Part shown: positions 21,401 to 28,782 of the stretch, one piece after another
Layout: the number at the start of each line of letters is the position of its first letter
Position numbering within the stretch: position 1 is the first letter of the stretch
Notes under the pieces: generated by a model
Databases searched by the model: none
What the model saw: only the letters and a program-made list of their open reading frames with translations
Told to the model about the DNA's origin: nothing
Translations under genes and position numbers: made by a program
NCBI GenBank assembly: GCA_938083445.1
Contig: CALKCP010000015.1
Span: 124,001 to 188,000, forward strand
DNA: 64,000 nucleotides
Source of the DNA: an uncultured Ulvibacter sp.
GTDB lineage: Bacteria; Bacteroidota; Bacteroidia; Flavobacteriales; Flavobacteriaceae
Reading direction: 5' to 3'

Positions 21401-21864
21401 ATTTAAAAGCTTCAGATTATGCTAAAAAGACCATTCAACAGCTATTTGCACCCCAAATTACTCAAAATGCTATTATGAAACAGGCAACAATAGCCGAAAG
21501 TGTGATTGCAATAAATGACGGAAACGGAGACTTTTCAATAAAAATATTACCGCCACAAGTTCAATTATCATGCGTTTGCAGCATTTCTTGTGTAGATGTA
21601 AATAAAGATGGGTTTTTGGATATTTTAATGGGTGGAAATAACTTTGAATTTAAACCCCAGTACTCCAGATTAGATGCGAACGAAGGCACCTTGCTTATAA
21701 ATAAAGAGGGCTTGAGCTTCGAATGGCAAGACTACAACACGAGCGGATTTGTAGTAGAGAAAGAAGTAAAGCATCTAAGGCAATTCAAAGATAAGAATGG
21801 AAAAATCTATGTGATTACTGCAATAAATAATGAAAAACCAAAGATTTTTAAAATCAATGACTAA
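18490..21864 (+). CDS. VCBS/FG-GAP repeat ASPIC/UnbV lipoprotein (CRTAC1-like), paralogue 2
   Basis: This 1124-aa paralogue of the preceding gene has a lipobox at FGAC (Cys27, or Cys23 from the alternative Met5). The architecture is the same: N-terminal VCBS repeats (DINNDGLPDIFFS, DVNGDGLLDIYVS), ASPIC/UnbV at about 547-620 (IGSILKIYAGGSIFTQD, SLRVVWPND), and a second repeat set including DVDGDGNEDVYIGG and DADGDGDLDIMIGS. The shared C-terminal landmarks are GNQGSNTVYKT, YDNNGTIEQIFTRSF and NNFEFKPQYSRLDANEGT. It overlaps both neighbours by 8 nt, which argues for translational coupling. The copies are clearly diverged at residue level, so this is not a recent or assembly duplication. Confidence 0.9.
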   Translation: MNKHMFPFKNTSTLVFLGLVTILFGACNENRTDTIKPVDTSPTLFTLLDATKTNITFENTIVNQKDFNIFKYRNYYNGGGVAIGDINNDGLPDIFFSANMSPNKLYLNKGNLEFEDISLKAGIEGDKPWSTGVVMADVNGDGLLDIYVSNAGNMQGNNHDNNLYINNGDLSFSEKAQEYNLAKSGFSTHASFFDYDKDGDLDAYILNNSNIPVSSLGYAHQRDKRAQDWENVPHIFRGVGDMLLRNDNGKFVDVSEEAGIYGSLIGFGLGVMVTDINNDLYPDIYVSNDFYERDYLYINNQDGTFKEDIKNWTSHLCLSAMGVDIADINNDGLSDIFITDMMPEGDERIKSVMEFEGYNVFKLKQSKDFSQQYIQNTLQLNTGNNSFSEIANYSGVAKTDWSWAGLLFDMDNDGFRDIYITNGVNHDLSDLDFVDFFANEIIQKMALTGKKESIDSIINKMPQSPQSNFAYKNNTDLTFDNETKNWGLDIPSFSNGTAYGDLDNDGDLDLVVNNVNMQAFVYENNSEKETTNNHIRMQLKGEGANQFAIGSILKIYAGGSIFTQDVMPSRGFQSSMDYVIAMGLGKHKKIDSLRVVWPNDKTQKLTNIEVNQFLILNQNEATEMYTPVLKKADGPFLSEVQNPLITKHEENSYSDFDHEGLISKMLSQEGPAMAIGDVDGDGNEDVYIGGAKNQAGKIYKNIGQGKLREIPAAIFEQDASFEDTAAAFMDADGDGDLDIMIGSGGNEVTESKNYSARLYLNDGKGSFSKSKIKLPSAHTNIATISPNDYDNDGDIDVFIGSRSVVGTYGIDPPHLFLENVGDGTFENATERIAYDLKNSGMITAAVWKDIDGDSKKDLLTVSEWGTPTIYKNNGKQLVKQTSSLDALYGWWNTIEAADLDNDGDLDLILGNQGSNTVYKTSQDQPMRMWINDYDNNGTIEQIFTRSFDSKDYPIHMKKELTSQIVSLKKQNLKASDYAKKTIQQLFAPQITQNAIMKQATIAESVIAINDGNGDFSIKILPPQVQLSCVCSISCVDVNKDGFLDILMGGNNFEFKPQYSRLDANEGTLLINKEGLSFEWQDYNTSGFVVEKEVKHLRQFKDKNGKIYVITAINNEKPKIFKIND

Positions 21865-24800
21865 GTCCCTACTTATATATATTTGTGCAATTCTATTTAT
21901 TGGGTGTCAGCAAAAAGAGGCGCTTCTCTTTAAAAGTGTAAGCCCTACACAATCGAATGTTCACTTTCAGAATGATGTTACAGAGAGTGAAGACCTAAGC
22001 ATCCTTGATTATTTATATTTTTATAACGGAGGAGGTGTCTCTATTGGTGACATCAACAAAGATGGTTTGCCTGATCTTTTCTTTTCTGGAAATCAAGTTA
22101 AAAACAAACTCTACCTCAACAAGGGTAATCTCGCCTTTGAAGATATTTCAGACAAAGCAGGGGTCGCAGGGGGAAGTTCCTGGAATACAGGTGCCATCAT
22201 GGGAGATATTAATGGAGATGGCTTGCTCGATATTTATGTTTGCGCCGTAGTGGGCATCAATGGTTTTAAAGGATATAACGAATTATATATCAACAATGGC
22301 GATGAAACCTTTACAGAGTCGGCGTCGGCATATGGATTGGATTTTGATAGCTATAGTTCAACAGCAGCCCTCTTAGATTTTGATCTCGATGGCGACTTAG
22401 ATATCTATCTTCTAAATCATGCCGTTCATACCCAAGAATCCTTTGGTCGCATGGGCTTACGATATGAGCGAGACCGACAAACAGGTGACAAACTGTTGCG
22501 CAATGACAATGGAAAATTTACAGATGTTAGTGCATTAGCGGGCATATATGGTGGGCCAAACGGTTATGGTCTGGGAGTAGCAGTTGCCGATTTCAATCAG
22601 GATGGATTTCCAGATATTTATGTTGGCAATGATTTTCATGAGGACGATTATTACTATTTAAACAACGGAGATGGAACCTTTTCAGAATCTTTAAGAGACT
22701 TTTTCGGCCACACTTCAAGGTTCTCTATGGGAAATGACAGCGCCGATATTAATCATGATGGGTATCCTGATCTTATTTCTTTGGATATGCTTTCTGAAAA
22801 TGAAAATGTACTCAAAGCGTCTGATGGAGACGAAAGCTTTCAAATACAGAAATTGAGGACCGAACAATTTGGCTATCATTATCAATATTCACGAAACATG
22901 CTGTATATAAATCAGCAACAAAACAACTTTATGGAAACCGCATTAATGAGCGGTGTTGGTGCTAGTGATTGGAGTTGGAGTGCCTTATTTGCCGATTACA
23001 ATCAAGATGGAGAACAGGATTTATTTATTTCAAATGGAATTCCAAAAAGACCTAATAACCTGGACTACATTAAGTTTGTGTCCAGTGACCAAATTCAGAA
23101 TAAAATAAGTGCCACCAAACTAGTTGATCAGGAAGCCCTCCAATTGATGCCATCAGGAAGTGTTACTAATTACATATACAAAGGAGGAAGTGACCTCATT
23201 TTTGAAAATAAATCATCTACTTGGATTGAGCAAACCCCAACAACTTCTACTGCTACAGCGATGGGTGACCTAGATAATGATGGCGATCTTGACCTGGTTA
23301 TAAACAATATCAACGCTGCTGTAAGCATTCTTGAAAATACAACGAACGAAGCTTCAAGTTATCTTAAATTAGACTTTCAACTACCCATAAAAAACCACTT
23401 TGGAATAGGAACAAAAGTGTATGCCTACTCTGATGGCACACTGCAATACAAAGAATTATATACATCGAGAGGGTTTCAGGCTTCTTCACAACCCATACTT
23501 CATTTTGGCTTTGGCAATTCCAAAACAGTAGATTCCCTAAAAATTGTGTGGCCAGACCGGAGTATAGACATGTTATATACTATCGCTGTAAATCAAAACC
23601 TCACACTAAGTCCAAAAAACAATCAACCCGCCTCTAAAAAAGAACAGAAAGGCAATCCGCTATTCCACAGGGTGAAAAACTCAGGCATCCAATTTACACA
23701 TCAGGAAGACAATTATCTTGATTTTAATCGTCAAAAATTGATTCCATATCAAATTTCAGATCGCGGTCCAGCAGTGGCTATAGGAGATTTAAATAATGAC
23801 GGTGAGGAAGATGTGTTTTTTGGCGGTTCCAAGTTTATGCCTGCAGCAATTTTCATTCAAAATGACTCCATGTATAACCGAATAAAGTATCCCGTTATTT
23901 CTAATGATTCCATTTCAGAAGACGTAGTGGCCGTTATTTCCGATTTCAATAATGACAGCTTAAATGACATACTAATCGGTTCGGGCGGTGGTGATTTCTA
24001 CAATCAAATGGATCCTTTAAAGGACCGGTATCTTAGTCAAAACGATTCCGCTTTTTCGAAAGAAATACTGCCTAACTATTTCGGAAATACGTCAGTTGTT
24101 CGGCCTTTTGACTTTGACAAGGATGGGGATTTAGACGTTTTTATTGGCAGCTATGCATCTACAAACGATTTTGGAGGAGAAGAAACCTCGTTTTTGTTAG
24201 AAAACAACAAGGGTGCATTCACAGCAGTAGAAACTAGTGTTTTTGACAATATCGGCATGCTTTCTGATGCCGTTTGGGATGATTTTGACAATGACGGTAT
24301 TACAGATTTAATTGTTGTCGGAGAATGGATGTCTCCTAAGTTCTTTAAAAACACAAACGGAAACTTAGAAGAGGTTCGTCCAATTAATGGGGCCCTTAAT
24401 GGACTATGGCAGCGCATTCAGCCATTTGATATGGATAGCGATGGTGATGTTGATTACCTCCTTGGAAATTGGGGGACAAACTCTAAATTCAAAGCTTCGG
24501 CAAAGTATCCTTTAAAGATGTACTATCACGACTTTGATGAAAACGGTTCAACAGAGACAATCGTTTGTGTTGAAAAGGACAAACGCTATTATCCATTATT
24601 AGGACTTGACAACTTGGCACAACAGTTAGTTGTTCTAAGAAAAACCTTTCCGAAATATGAAGATTTTGCAGGAAAGACCATAGAACAACTATTTGATAAA
24701 AAGCGACTCCAAAATGCAACGGTGTTGGAGGTTCACGAGTTGCGCTCGGGCTATCTAAAAAATGAGGAGGGCGTATTTCGTTTTGTGCCTTTTCAAAATG

Positions 24801-25102
24801 AAATGCAGGTTGCCCCAATAAGAACGTTTTTAGAATACGATTTTGATGCTGATGGTAAAAGCGAAGTCCTTGCTGCAGGTAATTACTTCGGAATAGCACC
24901 CATTCAAGGCCGATTGGATTCATTTTCTGGAGCCTTAATTAAATCTGACGCAGAAACTGTTTTAGGCCCTAAACTCGGAATTGACCTTAGCAATAAGGCA
25001 GTTAAAAATCTAAATATCATTCAGTTGAAGAATAAACCTTATCTTTTGGTCACAATTAACAATGACGCAGCCGAGGTTTATGAAATTAAAATAAAACCCT
25101 AA
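21857..25102 (+). CDS. VCBS/FG-GAP repeat ASPIC/UnbV lipoprotein (CRTAC1-like), paralogue 3
   Basis: This 1081-aa lipoprotein is the third paralogue. I placed the start at 21857, where ATG overlaps the previous gene by 8 nt and gives a clean signal (MTKSLLIYICAILFIGC, lipobox Cys17). An ATG at 21830 would add nine residues with no benefit. VCBS repeats (DINKDGLPDLFFSG, DLDNDGDLDLVINN) flank an ASPIC/UnbV domain at about 515-588 (FGIGTKVYAYSDG, SLKIVWPDR). The shared C-terminal landmarks appear as GNWGTNSKFKA, HDFDENGSTETIVCV and GIAPIQGRLDSFSGA. The haloperoxidase-like gene follows after 8 nt. Confidence 0.9.
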   Translation: MTKSLLIYICAILFIGCQQKEALLFKSVSPTQSNVHFQNDVTESEDLSILDYLYFYNGGGVSIGDINKDGLPDLFFSGNQVKNKLYLNKGNLAFEDISDKAGVAGGSSWNTGAIMGDINGDGLLDIYVCAVVGINGFKGYNELYINNGDETFTESASAYGLDFDSYSSTAALLDFDLDGDLDIYLLNHAVHTQESFGRMGLRYERDRQTGDKLLRNDNGKFTDVSALAGIYGGPNGYGLGVAVADFNQDGFPDIYVGNDFHEDDYYYLNNGDGTFSESLRDFFGHTSRFSMGNDSADINHDGYPDLISLDMLSENENVLKASDGDESFQIQKLRTEQFGYHYQYSRNMLYINQQQNNFMETALMSGVGASDWSWSALFADYNQDGEQDLFISNGIPKRPNNLDYIKFVSSDQIQNKISATKLVDQEALQLMPSGSVTNYIYKGGSDLIFENKSSTWIEQTPTTSTATAMGDLDNDGDLDLVINNINAAVSILENTTNEASSYLKLDFQLPIKNHFGIGTKVYAYSDGTLQYKELYTSRGFQASSQPILHFGFGNSKTVDSLKIVWPDRSIDMLYTIAVNQNLTLSPKNNQPASKKEQKGNPLFHRVKNSGIQFTHQEDNYLDFNRQKLIPYQISDRGPAVAIGDLNNDGEEDVFFGGSKFMPAAIFIQNDSMYNRIKYPVISNDSISEDVVAVISDFNNDSLNDILIGSGGGDFYNQMDPLKDRYLSQNDSAFSKEILPNYFGNTSVVRPFDFDKDGDLDVFIGSYASTNDFGGEETSFLLENNKGAFTAVETSVFDNIGMLSDAVWDDFDNDGITDLIVVGEWMSPKFFKNTNGNLEEVRPINGALNGLWQRIQPFDMDSDGDVDYLLGNWGTNSKFKASAKYPLKMYYHDFDENGSTETIVCVEKDKRYYPLLGLDNLAQQLVVLRKTFPKYEDFAGKTIEQLFDKKRLQNATVLEVHELRSGYLKNEEGVFRFVPFQNEMQVAPIRTFLEYDFDADGKSEVLAAGNYFGIAPIQGRLDSFSGALIKSDAETVLGPKLGIDLSNKAVKNLNIIQLKNKPYLLVTINNDAAEVYEIKIKP

Positions 25103-25110
25103 TTTTTAAA

Positions 25111-26433
25111 ATGAAATACATTAAAATTCTAGTCGTAACAATTTGTGTTCTTCTAAGCGCGTGCAAGCAAGCGGAGCCTCTAGTAATAGAGGCAGATGAG
25201 TTGCATCATTCTATTGACCATGTCATTAAGGTAATGATCCACGACATTTTTTCACCACCAGTAGCCAGTCGAATATTTGCATATCCGAATATTGCTGCCT
25301 ATGAAATTGTTGCTCTCAACAATTCAAAGTACACCTCATTGGTTGGGCAATTGAAAGGATTAACCCCAATTCCAGCTTCAGAAACGCCTGTGAACTATCA
25401 GTTAGCCGCTCTAATTTCACATATTGAATTGAGTAAACAATTGGTTTTTTCCGAAGAAAAAATTGAGATCTACAGAGACAGTTTATACATTAGCTGGAAG
25501 AAAAAAAACCGAAATGAATTTCTAAATGCTGAAACCTATGGTCTGCAAGTGGCTGATCATATATCACAATGGATGGATGGCGATAATTATAAGCAAACCC
25601 GGACCATGTCCAAATTCCATGTAATCTCTGAAGACGAAGGTAGGTGGCAGCCTACCCCTCCGTCTTATATGGATGGCCTAGAGCCACATTGGAATAAAAT
25701 TCGCCCCTTTGTTATTGACTCTGCTGCTCAATTTAAACCCACTCCTCCTCCAGCATTTTCAATGGAAGAAGGCAGTGACTTCTATAAAGAATTACAAGAG
25801 GTATATGACATTAGCAACCGAATCACGGCCGAAGGGGATGCATCTGAAGAAGTACAAGTAGCTCAGTTTTGGGACTGCAATCCGTATGTTTCGGTGACCA
25901 GAGGTCATTTAATGTTCGCTACTAAAAAGATTACTCCAGGAGCCCATTGGATAGGGATAACGAAAATTGCGTGTAAAAAAAGTGAATCCAATTTCGACGA
26001 CTCTGTTTTTACCTATGCAAAAACTTCCTTAGCAATCGCTGATGCTTTTATTAGTTGCTGGGATGAAAAATATAGATCGAATTTAGTGCGTCCGGAAACC
26101 TTGATCAACACCTATTTCAATGACAACTGGAAACCGATTTTACAAACACCTCCATTTCCGGAGTATTCAAGCGGTCACTCTGTGGTTTCGGGTGCAGCCT
26201 CTATTGCCCTAAATTCTATTTTTGGCAATGAATTTTCGTTTGACGACACTTCAGAACTGGCATATGGCCTGCCTATGAGACATTTTGAATCCTTCGATGC
26301 CGCTGCCGATGAGGCGGCTATAAGCAGAATGTATGGTGGAATTCATTATAGGTCTGCTGTAGAAATAGGCATTCAACAAGGAAGATCACTAGGAGACTAT
26401 GTGGTTGCAAATCTTAATATGAAAAGCAAATAA
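25111..26433 (+). CDS. Vanadium-dependent haloperoxidase/PAP2-type lipoprotein
   Basis: This 440-aa lipoprotein has a lipobox at LLSAC (Cys18). The C-terminal half carries the active-site triad of the PAP2/vanadium-haloperoxidase superfamily: K-x6-RP (Lys320, Arg327-Pro328), SGH in EYSSGHS (His356), and SR-x5-H in SRMYGGIH (Arg406, His412). The usual PSGH appears here as SSGH. Members bind phosphate or vanadate and act as acid phosphatases or halide oxidases. The sequence cannot separate these, and many bacterial members of this long class have no tested activity. The gene is embedded in the ASPIC operon with 8- and 9-nt gaps, so it very likely acts on the same envelope substrate. Confidence 0.85.
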   Translation: MKYIKILVVTICVLLSACKQAEPLVIEADELHHSIDHVIKVMIHDIFSPPVASRIFAYPNIAAYEIVALNNSKYTSLVGQLKGLTPIPASETPVNYQLAALISHIELSKQLVFSEEKIEIYRDSLYISWKKKNRNEFLNAETYGLQVADHISQWMDGDNYKQTRTMSKFHVISEDEGRWQPTPPSYMDGLEPHWNKIRPFVIDSAAQFKPTPPPAFSMEEGSDFYKELQEVYDISNRITAEGDASEEVQVAQFWDCNPYVSVTRGHLMFATKKITPGAHWIGITKIACKKSESNFDDSVFTYAKTSLAIADAFISCWDEKYRSNLVRPETLINTYFNDNWKPILQTPPFPEYSSGHSVVSGAASIALNSIFGNEFSFDDTSELAYGLPMRHFESFDAAADEAAISRMYGGIHYRSAVEIGIQQGRSLGDYVVANLNMKSK

Positions 26434-26442
26434 AAAGATAAT

Positions 26443-27327
26443 ATGCGAAAATGGATTCTCGGCTTTGCCTTTGTATTTTTTGGAGTAATCATTTGGTTTC
26501 TGTTTATCAGACCATACGATTTTACTGTTTCTTTTACAGCAAAAACACTCCCAGAAATTGTAAATCAATCTGTAAAAGTTTGGAACAAAAAGATAGACGG
26601 TACGCTAGAACGGCAGCCGAACGAGGACCTTGTTCAAAAGGTTCAATTAGACGACAGAGCGCTTTCCTATCAGTGGCACGCTGAACAACTTAGCGATTCC
26701 ACCTCTAGGGTTACCGTATCCATAGTCAATGACAGCCTAAGCGTTTTAGAGAAGCTTAGCATACCATTTAGTGACACCCCTTATGAAGAGGCGGTCAAAA
26801 ACAATCTCACCGAGTACCTGACCCTATTAAACGATCAGTTGAAGAACATTAAGATAGAGGTCGTTGGTGCCTCTTCTATTGAAGGGACTTATTGTGCGTA
26901 CATTCCAATAAAAGGCAAGCAATTTGCAAAAGCCAGAGGCATGATGGAAAATTATGGCCTTTTAAGCACCTTTTTTATCGATACGGATATTAAACTGAAC
27001 GGGCAGCCATTTATTGAAATCACAAAATGGGATCGTGAGACCGACAGCATTTTTTATAACTTCTGCTATCCGATCATAAAAAAAGACAGCCTTCCACAAA
27101 ATAAAAAAATAAAATACAAGCAATTTGATGCTAGAAACGCCATTAAGGCCATTTATAATGGCAATTATATGACATCAGACAGGGCATGGTATACGCTAAA
27201 AAATTACGCTGATAATAATGGCATAGAAGTAATAGATACGCCAATTGAAGTTTTTTTAAGCAATCCTAATATGGGAGGAAATGAACTCGAATGGGTAACA
27301 CATGTGTATCTGCCGATAAAAAAATAA
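26443..27327 (+). CDS. Membrane-anchored protein with GyrI-like/effector-binding C-terminal domain
   Basis: This 294-aa protein has one N-terminal transmembrane or signal-anchor segment (WILGFAFVFFGVIIWFLFI, about 4-22). A soluble N-terminal region (about 30-135) of unclear fold resembles polyketide-cyclase/SRPBCC proteins only loosely. The C-terminal half (about 145-294) looks like a GyrI-like, AraC-effector-binding domain: EGTYCAYIPIKGKQF, YNGNYMTSDRAWYTLKNYA, then VFLSNPNMGG and EWVTHVYLPI at the end. There is no DNA-binding domain. It probably binds a small molecule. It lies in the ASPIC operon, 2 nt before the next transporter. Similar standalone proteins are common in Flavobacteriia, with no known role. 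Confidence 0.65.
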   Translation: MRKWILGFAFVFFGVIIWFLFIRPYDFTVSFTAKTLPEIVNQSVKVWNKKIDGTLERQPNEDLVQKVQLDDRALSYQWHAEQLSDSTSRVTVSIVNDSLSVLEKLSIPFSDTPYEEAVKNNLTEYLTLLNDQLKNIKIEVVGASSIEGTYCAYIPIKGKQFAKARGMMENYGLLSTFFIDTDIKLNGQPFIEITKWDRETDSIFYNFCYPIIKKDSLPQNKKIKYKQFDARNAIKAIYNGNYMTSDRAWYTLKNYADNNGIEVIDTPIEVFLSNPNMGGNELEWVTHVYLPIKK

Positions 27328-27329
27328 TT

Positions 27330-28634
27330 ATGACGATAAAGAAACCTGCACTCTCCTTTTGGCAAATTTTCAATATGAATGTTGGGTTTCTTGGGATTCA
27401 ATATAGCTTCGGTTTACAGCAAACGGCTATAAATCCAATATTTCTGTATTTAGGAGCCCCTGAAGACATGCTGCCTATTTTAAATATAGCCGGCCCAGTA
27501 ACAGGATTAATTGTACAGCCTATTATTGGAGCAATGTCAGACAAAACTTGGTCAAATCGATGGGGCAGACGCAAACCCTATTTTTTAATTGGCGCCTTGT
27601 TAGGTAGTTTGTGTTTGTTCGCATTCCCCCACAGTCCTGTGCTTTGGTTTGCAGTTGGGTTGCTTTGGATTTTAGATGTAGGTAATAATATGGCCATGGA
27701 GCCTTATAGAGCTTTTGTTGGCGATAAATTGCCTGAAAAGCAATTGAGTTTAGGGTTTCAAATGCAAAGTTTGTTTGTTGGAGCAGGTATTCTATTAGCG
27801 AATGGATCGATTGTCTTATTCCAATATTTATTTGGAGGCGAATCTGTCGAAGCAGCAGGAACAATACCGCATTGGCTCTATTATTCTTTTTTCATTGGAG
27901 CCTTCCTTTCTTTGGTAACAATTTTATGGTCCGTATTTAAAACACCTGAGATTCCTCCATCTGAAAAAGAACTTGTCGCTATTATTAAAATAAAAAAGCT
28001 GCCATTCACTCAGCGTGTAATCACTCCTTTTAAAGAAATTGTTGATGCCATAAAAGAAATGCCAAAATTTATGTGGCGAGTTGGCGCCGTTTATTTATTT
28101 CAATGGTACGCCCTTTTTATTTATTGGCAGTTTTCAACACCTCTTTTTAAACTCACAATGGGCTTTACGACGTCTGAGGCAGCTTCTCAAGCTGCTAAAA
28201 TGAGTTTAACCTACAATATTGTTACCATGGTTATAGCGCTTGCGTTAGTGCCATTAACCCTTCGTTTTGGCGGTAAAAAAATATATGCCCTTAGCCTCTT
28301 TGGTACGGCAATAGCCTTATTTACAATTCCATACATTACGGATCCAAATCTTGTATTAGTGCCCATGATATTATTTGGTGTCGGTTGGGCCGCGATGATG
28401 GGAATTCCTTACACGATGGTTTCAAAAGTGGTTCCTGAAGAAAGGCGCGGTGTCTATATGGGGATTTTAAACATGATGATTGTAATACCTATGTTTATTC
28501 AAACCTTATCATTTGGACCTATATATAAATACCTTTTAGGGAATAGCGCCATTAATGCAATGCTCTTTGCAGGTGCGTTCTTTGGTATTTCAGCGCTACT
28601 TGCAATGAGATTAAATGTTGCAAAAACTGCTTAG
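27330..28634 (+). CDS. MFS transporter, SLC45/sucrose-maltose (GPH-like) type
   Basis: This 434-aa polytopic membrane protein starts at ATG 27330 (MTIKKPALSFWQ). An ATG at 27291 would overlap the previous gene by 37 nt and add a poor N-terminus. The features are those of the sucrose/maltose-proton symporter group: NVGFLGIQYSFGLQQTAINPIF in helix 1, GAMSDKTWSNRWGRRKPYFLIG after helix 2, and PYTMVSKVVPEERRGVYMGILNMM late in the protein, each seen as shorter conserved blocks. It probably takes disaccharides or similar glycosides across the inner membrane. It ends the long operon, with a convergent hairpin and recQ following. Confidence 0.85.
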   Translation: MTIKKPALSFWQIFNMNVGFLGIQYSFGLQQTAINPIFLYLGAPEDMLPILNIAGPVTGLIVQPIIGAMSDKTWSNRWGRRKPYFLIGALLGSLCLFAFPHSPVLWFAVGLLWILDVGNNMAMEPYRAFVGDKLPEKQLSLGFQMQSLFVGAGILLANGSIVLFQYLFGGESVEAAGTIPHWLYYSFFIGAFLSLVTILWSVFKTPEIPPSEKELVAIIKIKKLPFTQRVITPFKEIVDAIKEMPKFMWRVGAVYLFQWYALFIYWQFSTPLFKLTMGFTTSEAASQAAKMSLTYNIVTMVIALALVPLTLRFGGKKIYALSLFGTAIALFTIPYITDPNLVLVPMILFGVGWAAMMGIPYTMVSKVVPEERRGVYMGILNMMIVIPMFIQTLSFGPIYKYLLGNSAINAMLFAGAFFGISALLAMRLNVAKTA

Positions 28635-28683
28635 AGAAGAATACACTTGATGAATCATTAAATTATTTTTAAAATGAAAAAAT

Positions 28684-28717
28684 GCGGGTCTTAAAATATC
28701 ATGAGATATGACCCCGC
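28684..28717. terminator. Possible bidirectional terminator between the MFS gene and recQ
   Basis: An inverted repeat pairs GCGGGTC with GACCCCGC (one bulge), and an inner ATATC/GATAT stem closes on a 4-nt loop. It lies in the gap between convergent genes. There is no clear T-run on either side. Confidence 0.5.
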
Positions 28718-28782
28718 GAATAAAGAGTTGATTCGAGATACATGCTAAAAGCGCAAATGATTCGTCCTAACATTTTGTGTGT

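Noticed and set aside
24489-24923. 144-codon minus-strand frame inside the third ASPIC gene
   Set aside because: It lies wholly within a well-supported gene and has no recognisable motif or promoter.
15210-25102. Assembly duplication as the explanation for the three ASPIC genes
   Set aside because: The three proteins differ throughout in sequence, and each has its own lipobox and length. They are old paralogues.
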